Assembly (NCBI GenBank): GCA_944321945.1
Contig: CALUNE010000005.1
Span: forward strand, 1-64,000
Length of the DNA: 64,000 bases
Source of the DNA: an uncultured Alistipes sp.
GTDB lineage: Bacteria > Bacteroidota > Bacteroidia > Bacteroidales > Rikenellaceae
Direction of reading: 5' to 3'
Shown here: positions 34,702 to 43,225 of the stretch, piece after piece
How positions within the stretch are numbered: position 1 is the first letter of the stretch
Layout: every line of letters begins with the position of its first letter
Notes under the pieces: model-generated
Databases searched by the model: none
Told to the model about the DNA's origin: nothing
What the model saw: the letters and a program-made list of their open reading frames with translations, nothing else
Program-made: the position numbers and the translations under genes

Positions 34702-34872
34702 ACGGCAGGTCTTCTGACTCGTTACCGGACCGACGCCTTCCCGTCCCGGGCGGGGGACAGTGGCCGAGCGTGTCGGGCCGCGGGTTGTAACTCACAGCAG
34801 CGGGAACTGTTGCCGATTTGCACGGCATTCCCATTTAATCCGGACGACCGCACGGCCGTCCCGGAACCGTAG
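34702..34872 (-). promoter_or_regulatory. cobalamin riboswitch upstream of the btuG-like operon
   Basis: The minus-strand RNA contains the same 17-base 3' box (GAGTCAGAAGACCTGCC, 34704-34720) as the nrdD leader and a GGCCACTGTCCC core. A TACTTTTG -7 box lies just upstream at 34878-34885. It should reduce B12 uptake when cobalamin is plentiful. The boundaries are approximate. The 110 bases between aptamer and gene are the expression platform. Confidence 0.92.
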
Positions 34873-34950
34873 CGCGACAAAAGTACGCTTTTTTCCGCAG
34901 AACACCATGACGTTTCCGACAAAAAGGTTATCTTTGTGAAAAATAACCGG

Positions 34951-35394
34951 ATGATGCCATTTACCGTAGAGCGGGTGACGGCCTGTACGCCGGCGTTGGA
35001 GAAGGCGCTGGGGGAGTTGATGCCGCAGTTGTCGGGGCGCCTTTCGACGCCGTCCGAGGAGTTGTTGCGTCGGCTGCTGGACCACCCGACCACGGCGCTG
35101 CTTATCGCCCGTGCGGAGGAGCGCATCGTGGGGACGCTGACGCTGGTGTGGTACGATCTGCCGTCGGGGCGCAAGGCCTGGATCGAGGATGTGGTGGTCG
35201 AGGCCGCGGCGCGCGGCTGCGGGGTCGGACGGGCTCTGGTCGAGGCGGCTCGGCGTCTGGCGGCCGGGATCGGTGCCGAACGGGTTCTGCTCACCTCCAA
35301 CCCTGCACGTACGGCGGCCCGGGCCCTCTACCGGAGTTGTGGATTCAACGAGGCGGAAACTTCGGTTTTCGTCTTCAATACGCATAGAGAATGA
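34951..35394 (+). CDS. GNAT-family N-acetyltransferase
   Basis: A 147-residue GNAT protein from ATG 34951; an ATG at 34954 and an in-frame GTG at 34936 are alternatives. The acetyl-CoA site is visible as VVEAAARGCGVGRALVEAAR (about residues 84-103; Q/RxxGxG/A type), and the C-terminal ALYRSCGFNEAE is typical. The substrate is unknown. A TATCTTTG -7 box at 34929-34936 leaves little or no leader. The stop overlaps the AsmA start (ATGA), so the two genes are translationally coupled. Confidence 0.85.
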   Translation: MMPFTVERVTACTPALEKALGELMPQLSGRLSTPSEELLRRLLDHPTTALLIARAEERIVGTLTLVWYDLPSGRKAWIEDVVVEAAARGCGVGRALVEAARRLAAGIGAERVLLTSNPARTAARALYRSCGFNEAETSVFVFNTHRE

Positions 35395-38099
35395 AAAGGT
35401 TCGTGAAGATTCTGGCCACGGTTGTGGTGGTCATTCTGGCAATCGCACTGATCGTGCCGGTTGCCCTGCGCGGCAAGATTGCCGACATCGTGAAGAGGGA
35501 GGCCAACGCCATGCTGACGGCGACGCTCGACTTCGAGAAACTCGACATCAGTCTTCTGCGGCATTTCCCCAATGCTTCGGTCGAACTGAAGGGGCTGACG
35601 CTGGTCGGCGCCGCGGATCCCTTCGTGGGGGATACGATCGTGGCGGCGCAACGCATCTCGGTGGTGGTGAACCTCATGTCGCTCTTCGGCGACAGCGGAT
35701 TCGAGGTGACGAAGGTGATCCTCGCCGATCCGGCCCTGCATGCCCGTAAACTGGCCGACGGCTCCGTCAACTGGGACGTGATGCGCCCCTCGGAGGAGGA
35801 GCCGGCAGCCGATGCGGCCGAGGAGGAGACCCCCGCCGAAGAGGAGAGTGCCTCGTCGTTCCGTCTTTCGGTGCGGGACTTCCGCATCTCGGGGGCCACG
35901 ATCCGCTATGAGGACGACTCGACGCGGATGAGCTTCTCGGTCGATCCGCTGACGCTGCGCCTGCGCGGCGACATGTCGGCCGACCGCACGAATCTCGACC
36001 TGCGGCTCAAGACCGAGCGTACGAACTTCGTGTCGGGCGGCATTCCGCTGCTGAACGATGCCGAGGCGGAGCTCGAGGCGGTGATCGACGCCGATCTGGC
36101 CAACCGGCGCTTCACCTTCTCGCGCAATACGTTCCGTCTGAATGCCATCCGGTTGGGGCTCGACGGCTGGGTCGAGATGAAGGACGACGTGGTGGCGATG
36201 GATCTCGAGGCGGGTTGCGACGCCGTGCAGTTCAAGGACGTGCTGTCGCTCATCCCGGCCTTCTATACGCGTGAATTCAAGAATCTGACGGCCGGCGGCG
36301 AACTCGATCTTTCGCTGTGGGCCCGCGGCGAGATGCGGGGTTCGGAGCTGCCGGCTTTCGAACTGAAGACCGAGGTGCGCAACGGCAGCTTCCAGTATGC
36401 CTCGCTGCCGAAGGCCGTGACGGACATCAACCTGGCGGCCCGCATCTCCAATCCGGGCGGCGTGATGGACCGCACGGAGATCGACCTGTCGAAATTCGGA
36501 CTGCAGATGGCCGGCAATTCGGTGGCGGCGACCTTCTATGCCACCAATCTGGCGAGCGATCCGACGTTCCGCGTGACGGCCGACGGCAAGGTCGACCTGG
36601 GGGCCGTCAAGGAGGTCTACCCGCTGGAGAAGGGAATTGAGCTCGAGGGTCGTGTCACGGCTGACGTGAAGCTCTCGGGACGCATGTCCGACATCGAGAA
36701 GAACCGCTACGAACGGCTCGGCGCCCAGGGAACGTTTGTCCTCGAGGCGCTGGGGCTGACGCTCGAGAACCTGCCTCCTGTGGAGATCCGCCGGGCCGCG
36801 GCGACGATCACTCCGGCGGCGATGACCCTCGGCGAGTTCGGACTGACGGTCGGACGGAGCGACCTGCAGGCCAATGGCCAGTTGAGCGGTTATCTGGGCT
36901 ATCTGCTGCGCGGCGAGGAGCTCTCGGGACGCCTCTACGTGAAGTCCGACCTGCTCGATCTGAACGAGATCATGGCTGCTCTGCCGGGCGGGGAGAGCGA
37001 TGACGCCGCCGCTGCGGAGGAGGAGGCTTCGTCCGAAGCCGCCGCACAGTCCGACACGACGGCCATGGCCCTCGAAATTCCGCGCAACCTGCGCCTTTCG
37101 CTCAATACCGATCTGAAGAAGGTCCTCTTCGAGAAGATGACCATCGAAAATGTCGCGGGCGAGATGAGCATGGCCGACGGCACGCTTTCGCTCGACGGAC
37201 TGTCGCTGGGGATCTTCGGCGGCAAGGCCTCGGCTTCGGCCAGCTATTCGACGGCGGCGGATCCGGCTCGCCCGGCCCTGAAACTCAAGGCCGACTTCGC
37301 CAATGCCTCGTTCCAGCGTACGTTCGAGGAGCTGGAGATGGTGCAGCAGCTGGTGCCGATCTTCGCCAAGACGGGCGGCGACTACTCGCTTGCACTGGAC
37401 CTCGCCACGACGCTCGATGCCGCCATGTCACCCGATCTCAAGACGCTCTCGGCCTCGGGTGAGATCCGCTCGGAGAATATCCGGATCCAGAATATCAAGG
37501 CCTTCGAGGCGATGGCCGAGGCGTTGAACAACGACAAGCTGCGCCAGATTGAGGCCAAGGATGTGAAGATCCGCTTTGAGATTCTCGACGGACGGGTGAA
37601 GACCGATCCGTTCGATTTGAAGATCGGCGACGTCGGGGTCAACCTTTCGGGTTCGACGGGGCTCGACCAGACGATCGACTATCAGGCCAAGGTGGCCATT
37701 CCGGGCGGCGGTGTGCTGCAGAACGTGGCCGTGAACATCGGCGGTACGTTCACCTCGCCGAAGATCACGCTCGGCGTGAAGGAGGCCGTCCAGGAGGCCG
37801 TTACCAACGTGGTCAACGAGCAGGTCCAGAAACTCACGGGCAGCGAATCGCTTTCGGAGGAGATTGCCAAGCAGGCCGAAAACCTGCGCCAGGAGGCCAA
37901 GAATGCGGGCCAGAAGCTGATCGAGGCGGCGCAGACGCAGCGTGACAAACTGGTCGAGGAGGCCTCGAAGAAGGGTGCGCTGGCCAAGCTGGCGGCCCAG
38001 AAGGCCGGAGACAAGCTGGTTGAGGAGGCCGAAAAACAGGCTGCCAACCTCGAAGCCGAGGCCGAAAAACAGATCGAAAAACTCACGGCCGGCAAGTAG
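35391..38099 (+). CDS. AsmA-family protein
   Basis: A 902-residue protein with an N-terminal membrane anchor (about residues 7-28: ILATVVVVILAIALIVPVAL). A long repetitive beta-rich body follows the AsmA pattern (NAMLTATLDFEKLDISLLRH near the start, AsmA_2-like C-terminal part). Two low-complexity Glu/Ala/Ser linkers are present (about 125-150 and 540-560). The last hundred residues form an Ala/Glu/Lys coiled coil. AsmA-like proteins are periplasmic bridges implicated in lipid transport to the outer membrane; a role here is inferred. Confidence 0.83.
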   Translation: MKRFVKILATVVVVILAIALIVPVALRGKIADIVKREANAMLTATLDFEKLDISLLRHFPNASVELKGLTLVGAADPFVGDTIVAAQRISVVVNLMSLFGDSGFEVTKVILADPALHARKLADGSVNWDVMRPSEEEPAADAAEEETPAEEESASSFRLSVRDFRISGATIRYEDDSTRMSFSVDPLTLRLRGDMSADRTNLDLRLKTERTNFVSGGIPLLNDAEAELEAVIDADLANRRFTFSRNTFRLNAIRLGLDGWVEMKDDVVAMDLEAGCDAVQFKDVLSLIPAFYTREFKNLTAGGELDLSLWARGEMRGSELPAFELKTEVRNGSFQYASLPKAVTDINLAARISNPGGVMDRTEIDLSKFGLQMAGNSVAATFYATNLASDPTFRVTADGKVDLGAVKEVYPLEKGIELEGRVTADVKLSGRMSDIEKNRYERLGAQGTFVLEALGLTLENLPPVEIRRAAATITPAAMTLGEFGLTVGRSDLQANGQLSGYLGYLLRGEELSGRLYVKSDLLDLNEIMAALPGGESDDAAAAEEEASSEAAAQSDTTAMALEIPRNLRLSLNTDLKKVLFEKMTIENVAGEMSMADGTLSLDGLSLGIFGGKASASASYSTAADPARPALKLKADFANASFQRTFEELEMVQQLVPIFAKTGGDYSLALDLATTLDAAMSPDLKTLSASGEIRSENIRIQNIKAFEAMAEALNNDKLRQIEAKDVKIRFEILDGRVKTDPFDLKIGDVGVNLSGSTGLDQTIDYQAKVAIPGGGVLQNVAVNIGGTFTSPKITLGVKEAVQEAVTNVVNEQVQKLTGSESLSEEIAKQAENLRQEAKNAGQKLIEAAQTQRDKLVEEASKKGALAKLAAQKAGDKLVEEAEKQAANLEAEAEKQIEKLTAGK

Positions 38100-38123
38100 C
38101 CCGACCGGGGGGGGAGATGCTGC

Positions 38124-38160
38124 GGGGGTGCCGACTTCGAGATCGGCACCCCCGTTTTTT
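38124..38160 (+). terminator. strong intrinsic terminator after the AsmA gene
   Basis: GGGGGTGCCGA (38124-38134) pairs perfectly with TCGGCACCCCC (38143-38153), followed by G and six T bases. Confidence 0.9.
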
Positions 38161-38185
38161 GCCGGATTGGCCCGGATGCAGGGCC

Positions 38186-38494
38186 TCAGAATGCTTCGGG
38201 ACGATACCCGTCGGGCAGCAGCGAGGACCACTCCGGATTGCGGCGGATGAAGTGGATGATGTAGGAGCATTGCGGGATGATGCGCTCGCCGCGCCGGCGG
38301 AACTCTCCGAGCGTCGCCTCGACCAGTTGGCGGGCGATGCCCTGTCCCTCGAAGGCGGGCGGCACCTCGGTGTGGGTCAGCCGGTAACCCTGCGGCGAGG
38401 GGACGTAGTCGATGAAGGCCCGGGCGCCGTCGCCCAGATCGAATGCGTAACGGTTGTTCTCCGTGTCGTGGATGAGTGTGTACTGTTTTTCCAT
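38186..38494 (-). CDS. small GNAT-like acetyltransferase (NATD1/YjdJ type)
   Basis: A 102-residue protein of the short GCN5-related group. Visible marks are the beta-strand HTEVPPAFEGQGIARQLVEA, which carries the acetyl-CoA loop (EGQGIA, about residues 48-53), and the C-terminal IIPQCSYIIHFIRRNPEW typical of this family. The substrate is unknown. It is convergent with the AsmA gene and divergent from mutY. Confidence 0.85.
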   Translation of the reverse strand: MEKQYTLIHDTENNRYAFDLGDGARAFIDYVPSPQGYRLTHTEVPPAFEGQGIARQLVEATLGEFRRRGERIIPQCSYIIHFIRRNPEWSSLLPDGYRPEAF

Positions 38495-38561
38495 TTTTTT
38501 CGGTTTGTAATCGTTGCGGACCGCACAAATTCGGTTCCGAAATCGTATTTTTGTCCTCCGT

Positions 38562-39617
38562 ATGGAACGAATTTCCGATCAGTTGCTCGCCTGGTACGCC
38601 CGCGAGGGGCGCGATCTGCCGTGGCGCCGCACGCGCGATCCCTATCGCATCTGGCTCTCGGAGGTGATTCTCCAACAGACCCGCGTAGCGCAGGGCATGG
38701 CCTACTATGAGCGCTTTGTGACGCGATTCCCGGATGTCGTGTCGCTGGCCGCCGCCTCCGAGGACGAGGTGCTGCGTCTCTGGCAGGGGCTCGGCTACTA
38801 CAGCCGCGCGCGCAATCTGCTGGCCGCGGCCCGAGAGGTGGTCGGACGCTTCGGCGGCGAATTTCCCCGTACGCCGGAGGAGGTGCGTTCGCTGCCCGGC
38901 GTGGGCGACTACACGGCGGCGGCCGTCTGTTCGGCTGCCTACGATACGCCGTGTGCCGTTGTGGACGGCAATGTCTACCGGGTTCTGTCGCGGCTCTTCG
39001 ATATCGATCTGGCCATCGACACCACGGCCGGCCGCCGGGCCTTTGCCGCGTTGGCCCGCGAACAGCTCGACAGCCGTCAGCCGGGGCGCTACAACCAGGC
39101 GATCATGGATTTCGGAGCCCTGCAATGCATCCCCGCCTCGCCGCATTGCGAGGTGTGCCCGCTGGAGGATCGCTGCCTGGCCCGTGCGGCCGGCACGGTG
39201 GACCGGCGTCCCGTCAAGCAGGGGCGTACGCACCAGCGCGACCGCTGGTTCAACTACCTGTACGTCACCTCCGGCGGACGGACGCTGCTCTGCCGCCGCG
39301 ACGGGCGCGACATCTGGCAAGGACTCTACGAGTTCCCGATGATCGAAACCGCAGCACCGGCCGAACTCTCGCAACTGACGGACGATCCCCGCTTCGTCGA
39401 ATGGCTGGGCGACGGGCCGTGGCGGCTGTTGCGGACGGTGTCGCTTCCCGTGCACCAGCTCTCCCATCAGCGGATTCATGCCCGCCTCTTCCGCATCGAA
39501 GCCCCGACGCTCACGCCGGCCGCCGAATCGATTGCCGTTCCGACCGACCGGATCGGCGAACGGGCCCTCCCGCGGCTGTTGGACCGTTATCTCTCGTCCG
39601 ACGACGCTATCTTATAA
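38562..39617 (+). CDS. mutY: A/G-specific adenine DNA glycosylase
   Basis: A 351-residue MutY from ATG 38562 (MERISDQLLAWYAREGRDLP). It contains SEVILQQTRVAQ with the catalytic Glu, the helix-hairpin-helix LPGVGDYTAAAV, the catalytic-Asp loop VVDGNVYRVLSR, the [4Fe-4S] ligands CIPASPHCEVCPLEDRC, and a C-terminal MutT-like 8-oxoG-recognition domain. It removes adenine mispaired with 8-oxoguanine. A TATTTTTG -7 box at 38546-38553 is 8 bases from the ATG, so the mRNA is probably nearly leaderless. The 3' end overlaps the convergent antiporter gene by 11 bases. Confidence 0.95.
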   Translation: MERISDQLLAWYAREGRDLPWRRTRDPYRIWLSEVILQQTRVAQGMAYYERFVTRFPDVVSLAAASEDEVLRLWQGLGYYSRARNLLAAAREVVGRFGGEFPRTPEEVRSLPGVGDYTAAAVCSAAYDTPCAVVDGNVYRVLSRLFDIDLAIDTTAGRRAFAALAREQLDSRQPGRYNQAIMDFGALQCIPASPHCEVCPLEDRCLARAAGTVDRRPVKQGRTHQRDRWFNYLYVTSGGRTLLCRRDGRDIWQGLYEFPMIETAAPAELSQLTDDPRFVEWLGDGPWRLLRTVSLPVHQLSHQRIHARLFRIEAPTLTPAAESIAVPTDRIGERALPRLLDRYLSSDDAIL

Positions 39618-40581
39618 GGTGTGCGATGTAGAGGGCGTAGATGACGAGGAAGAGCGCCCCTTCCCAGCGGTCGACGGCCCGACGCCGGAAGGTGAAGGCC
39701 GCCAGAAAGAGCAGAACCGAACTCAGCAGCACGACCAGCAGATCGACCAGCGTGATGCCGCCCATCGTGAGCGGATGGATCGTGGCGCTCAGACCCAGAA
39801 TCAGCAGGATGTTGGCGATGTTCGACCCGATGACGTTTCCGAGGGCCATGTCGCTCTTGCCCTTGACGAGCGAGACGACCGACGAGGCCAGCTCGGGAAG
39901 CGACGTGCCGCCGGCCACGAGCGTGATGGCGATCACCGATTCGCTGATGCCCATGCGGCGGGCCAGGGCCGTGGCGTTGTCGAGGAACATCTCGCCGCCG
40001 AAGATCAGTCCGGCCAGACCGCCGAGGATCATCACGGCCATGAGCCATCCGGCCATCGGGCGGCGGGCGTCGGTCGGAGCGTTGCCGCCCGTGTCGGAAG
40101 ACGCGGGGGCGGCGATGCGTCCCGTGGAGCGGATCGTGTAGGTCATCAACAGCAGGTAGATCACCAGCATCAGCACGCCGTCGAGCCGTCCGATGCGGTC
40201 GGCGGCCCCCGCTCGGAACCAGCTGTCCATGGCCAGGATCAGCAGCAGCAGCGACGTGGCGACGCCGAACGGAATGTCGCGGCGGATGTTGCCTGCGGTG
40301 AGGGGCATCGGGCGGATCAGCGCGCAGACGCCCAGAATCAGAAAGACGTTGAAGATGTTCGACCCGACGACGTTGCCGATCGCCACGTCGCTCTTGCCGG
40401 CGATGGCCGAGAGCACCGAGACGACCAGTTCGGGCGTCGAGGTTCCGACGGCGACGATCGTCAGTCCGATGATGAATTCCGGGACGCGGAAGCGCTGGGC
40501 CAGCGCCGCCGAGCCGTCGGTGAGGAAGTTGGCGCCAGCGAGAATCAGTGCCAGGCCGATCAGAAGCAGAAGTATATCCAT
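39607..40581 (-). CDS. calcium/sodium antiporter (CaCA family)
   Basis: A 324-residue membrane protein with two inverted five-helix halves. Each has the alpha-repeat motif: VGTSTPELVVSVLSAIAG with GNVVGSNIFNVFLILG, and AGGTSLPELASSVVSLVKG with GNVIGSNIANILLILG. The acidic residues of these motifs bind calcium. It is the YrbG-type bacterial antiporter that exports Ca2+ against Na+ or H+. It is 23 bases downstream of the ZIP gene, so the two may be co-transcribed. Confidence 0.92.
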   Translation of the reverse strand: MDILLLLIGLALILAGANFLTDGSAALAQRFRVPEFIIGLTIVAVGTSTPELVVSVLSAIAGKSDVAIGNVVGSNIFNVFLILGVCALIRPMPLTAGNIRRDIPFGVATSLLLLILAMDSWFRAGAADRIGRLDGVLMLVIYLLLMTYTIRSTGRIAAPASSDTGGNAPTDARRPMAGWLMAVMILGGLAGLIFGGEMFLDNATALARRMGISESVIAITLVAGGTSLPELASSVVSLVKGKSDMALGNVIGSNIANILLILGLSATIHPLTMGGITLVDLLVVLLSSVLLFLAAFTFRRRAVDRWEGALFLVIYALYIAHLIR

Positions 40582-40604
40582 TTTTCAGCGGTGAGTTTGC
40601 GGAT

Positions 40605-41408
40605 TCATGCGAGCAGAAGCAGGCTGACGGCCATCAGGGCCATGCCGGCCACCACGCCGTAGATCGACGTGTGGGCTTCGCCGTATTCGCGGGCGGCCGG
40701 GAGGAGTTCGTCGATCGAGATGAAGACCATGATGCCGGCTACGGCGGCCAGGATGCACCCCATGAGCGTCGGCGACATGAAGGGCATCAGCACCAGATAG
40801 GCCAGCAGTGCCCCGACGGGCTCGGCCACGCCCGAGAGCAGCGACAGCCGGAAGGCCTTTCCGCGGTCGCCCGTGGCGTAGTAGATCGGAATCGAAACGG
40901 CGATGCCTTCGGGGATGTTGTGGATGGCGATGGCTACGGCGATGGCTACGCCGAGAGCCATGTTGTCGACCGCCGAGGTGAAGGTGGCGATGCCCTCCGG
41001 GAAGTTGTGGATGCCGATGGCCAGGGCCGTCATGACGCCCATGCGCATCAGCCGCGGGTTGCGCGGACGGTGGTCCATCTCCTCGACCAGATGGGCCTCG
41101 TGAGGGTTCTCGAACGAGGGGACCAGCCGGTCGATGATGCCGATCAGCAGGATCCCGGCGAAGAAACTCGCAACGGTGATCGCTCCGCCCGGCCGTGCGC
41201 CCCATTCGGCGGTGAGGGCCGTGTGGGCCTCGTGGAAGAGTTCGACGAACGAGACGTAGATCATCACCCCGCCCGAGAGTCCGAGCGAAAAGGAGAGCAG
41301 GCGCTTGTTGGTGCGTTTGGCCAGGAAGGCGATGGCGCTGCCGATTCCGGTGGCCAGGCCGGCGCCGAGCGTGAGCAGCAGCGGGACGAGTATCGGATGG
41401 GTCTGCAT
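40605..41408 (-). CDS. zupT: ZIP-family zinc/divalent-metal transporter (ZupT-like)
   Basis: A 267-residue protein from ATG 41406-41408 ([17 protein letters not shown]). About eight helices carry the two metal-site motifs of the ZIP family, HNFPEG (helix 4) and HNIPEG (helix 5), plus EPVGA further on. It imports zinc and perhaps iron or manganese. The predicted -7 box (TATCTTTG, minus strand, 41562-41569) implies a leader of about 150 bases. An in-frame upstream ATG at 41507 would add a charged tail unlike the family. Confidence 0.9.
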   Translation of the reverse strand: MQTHPILVPLLLTLGAGLATGIGSAIAFLAKRTNKRLLSFSLGLSGGVMIYVSFVELFHEAHTALTAEWGARPGGAITVASFFAGILLIGIIDRLVPSFENPHEAHLVEEMDHRPRNPRLMRMGVMTALAIGIHNFPEGIATFTSAVDNMALGVAIAVAIAIHNIPEGIAVSIPIYYATGDRGKAFRLSLLSGVAEPVGALLAYLVLMPFMSPTLMGCILAAVAGIMVFISIDELLPAAREYGEAHTSIYGVVAGMALMAVSLLLLA

Positions 41409-41730
41409 GGCGTTTGCGTTTTTGAGTTCGGCAATCGGATCCGGCCGGCCGGGGCTCTTTTTCGCGGCGGGTTTATCTTGGCGATGCTCTCCTCCCTGGT
41501 GGTGCATCTCTTCTGCGCGGCGGGGCCCTTTTTCGGCGGCGATCCGTTGGGTTTACGCACGCAAAGATAGTGCATCCGCCGTAAAAAAACGATCGCGGCG
41601 AATCGGTATTTCCTATGGTGGTATCATTCCGGCTGATCGGAGCGTCGTGTGCAGATGCCGTTCGGTGGCAGGCGGATTGCTCCGGACAGGGCGCCGGTTG
41701 ACGGAATGTTGAAAAAAAATCCGGAAAAGG
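41409..41730. other. divergent intergenic region between zupT and the pyr operon
   Basis: There is no gene here. It holds the zupT -7 box (41562-41569) and the zupT leader. No riboswitch or palindromic operator was recognised. Confidence 0.5.
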
Positions 41731-41762
41731 TTTGCACACCCGCCGAAAAACCCCTACCTTTG
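41731..41762 (+). promoter_or_regulatory. consensus Bacteroidota promoter of the pyr operon
   Basis: TTTG at 41731-41734 and TACCTTTG at 41755-41762 are separated by 20 bases, matching the Bacteroidota housekeeping promoter. Transcription should start near 41769. Confidence 0.85.
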
Positions 41763-41790
41763 TAGACAATTATAGCGAGATCCCAGTCCT

Positions 41791-41892
41791 ATGAATTGTA
41801 ACCCTCATATTCCGATGGCACAGAAGTTCTGGCAAAAGGATTATTGGTCGGGGTTCCAGTCTCCGAAGGATGCGGATTTTTTGTTTTTTTAG
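41791..41892 (+). CDS. putative pyr operon leader peptide, 33 codons
   Basis: ATG 41791 opens a 33-codon frame (starting MNCNPHIPMAQKFWQ) about 22 bases after the predicted transcript start. Its last codons lie in a T-rich tract (TTTTTTGTTTTTTT, 41877-41890; residues DFLFF), and its stop TAG at 41890-41892 overlaps the left arm of a terminator hairpin. The reading frame has no known family. The arrangement is that of a regulatory leader peptide; translation has not been shown. Stop-to-pyrC distance is 43 bases. Confidence 0.6.
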   Translation: MNCNPHIPMAQKFWQKDYWSGFQSPKDADFLFF

Positions 41893-41921
41893 GGTAACTG
41901 TTCCGGTTGCCCTATTTTTTT
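41891..41921 (+). terminator. putative transcription attenuator before pyrC
   Basis: AGGGTAAC (41891-41898) pairs with GTTGCCCT (41906-41913), an 8-bp stem with one G-U pair and a 7-base loop. It is followed by A and seven T bases (41915-41921). It stands 14 bases before the pyrC start, inside the operon leader, so it must be read through for expression. Confidence 0.78.
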
Positions 41922-41935
41922 ATGTGATCAAACCG

Positions 41936-43213
41936 ATGAAGACCTTTTACGAAAATGCCGAAATCTACCGCGGGGGACGTTTTGAGAAGGGACGCCTGGT
42001 CGTGGAAGAGGGACGTGTAGTGGCCGACTGCGAGCCGCAGCCGGGTGACCGGCGGGTGGATCTCGCGGGCCTGTACCTCGTTCCGGGACTGGTCGACGTG
42101 CATGTCCACCTGCGCGAACCGGGATTCCCGCAAAAGGAGACCATCGCCACGGGTACGGCCGCCGCAGCCCATGGAGGCTACACGACGGTCTGCTCGATGC
42201 CCAACCTGAATCCGGCTCCCGATACGCCGGAACACCTCGAGGAGCAACTCGCGCTGATCCGTCGCGATGCCCTGGTGCGGGTGGTTCCCTACGGAACGAT
42301 CACCCTCGGACAGCGCGGCCGCGGCGAGCTGGCCGATTTCGAGGCGCTGGCCCCCTGGGTGGCTGGCTTTTCGGATGACGGGCGCGGCGTGCAGTCGGCC
42401 GAACTGATGGAGGAGGCGATGCGCCGTGCCGCAGCGGTCCATAAACCGATCGTGGCCCACTGCGAGGTCGACGAGCTGCTCCGCGGCGGATATATCCACG
42501 ACGGTGTCTACTGTCACGAGCACGGTCACCGCGGCATCTCGTCGGAGAGCGAGTGGCGGCAGGTCGAACGTGACATCGCCCTGGCCGAACGCACCGGCTG
42601 CCAGTATCACGTCTGCCACGTCTCGACCAAGGAGAGCGTCGAACTGGTGCGGCAGGCCAAGGCCCGGGGCCTGCAGGTGAGCTGCGAGACTGGGCCCCAT
42701 TATCTGCTGCTCTGCGATGAGGATCTGCAGGAGGACGGACGCTTCAAGATGAACCCGCCGCTGCGCAGCCGCGAAGACCGCGAGGCCCTGCTCGAAGGGA
42801 TCAAGGACGGCACGATCGAGGTCATCGCCACGGACCATGCCCCGCATACGGCCGAAGAGAAATCGCGCGGTCTGGAACGCAGCGCCATGGGCATCGTCGG
42901 ACTGGAGACGGCCTTCCCGCTGCTGTATACGTACCTGGTGAAGCGGGGTGTCGTGACGCTGGAACGCCTCGTGGAGCTGATGTCGGTCCGGCCGCGGCGG
43001 CTCTTCTCGCTCGAGGGGGGCATCGCGACGGGCGACAAGGCCGATTTCACGGTGCTGGATCTCGACGCCCGCCAGACCATTGACCCCGCGACGTTCCGCT
43101 CGAAGGGCCATGCCACGCCGTTCGCCGGCTGGGAGGTCGACGGATGCGCGGTGATGACCGTCGTGGGCGGCCGCGCGGTTTACGATACGCTGACAACGAA
43201 TTCAATCAGATAA
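41936..43213 (+). CDS. pyrC: dihydroorotase
   Basis: A 425-residue class I dihydroorotase from ATG 41936 (MKTFYENAEIYRGGRF); the open frame begins earlier, inside the terminator. Metal ligands are DVHVHLREPG (about residues 56-65), a downstream VAHCEVDE and YHVCHVS, and the catalytic Asp in ATDHAPHT. The central Lys carboxylation position of some dihydroorotases is not evident. It cyclises carbamoyl-aspartate to dihydroorotate, step 3 of UMP synthesis, in the cytoplasm. It is the first structural gene behind the attenuator. Confidence 0.93.
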   Translation: MKTFYENAEIYRGGRFEKGRLVVEEGRVVADCEPQPGDRRVDLAGLYLVPGLVDVHVHLREPGFPQKETIATGTAAAAHGGYTTVCSMPNLNPAPDTPEHLEEQLALIRRDALVRVVPYGTITLGQRGRGELADFEALAPWVAGFSDDGRGVQSAELMEEAMRRAAAVHKPIVAHCEVDELLRGGYIHDGVYCHEHGHRGISSESEWRQVERDIALAERTGCQYHVCHVSTKESVELVRQAKARGLQVSCETGPHYLLLCDEDLQEDGRFKMNPPLRSREDREALLEGIKDGTIEVIATDHAPHTAEEKSRGLERSAMGIVGLETAFPLLYTYLVKRGVVTLERLVELMSVRPRRLFSLEGGIATGDKADFTVLDLDARQTIDPATFRSKGHATPFAGWEVDGCAVMTVVGGRAVYDTLTTNSIR

Positions 43214-43225
43214 GGACAGACAAGG

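Noticed and set aside
34936-34951. GTG start for the GNAT protein
   Set aside because: The GTG begins with the last base of the -7 box, so it would lie upstream of the expected transcript start; the ATG at 34951 fits better.
41862-41890. Upstream stem TCCG/CGGA with the first T tract considered as a separate terminator
   Set aside because: Only four base pairs; too weak to count alone, though it might add to pausing in the leader.
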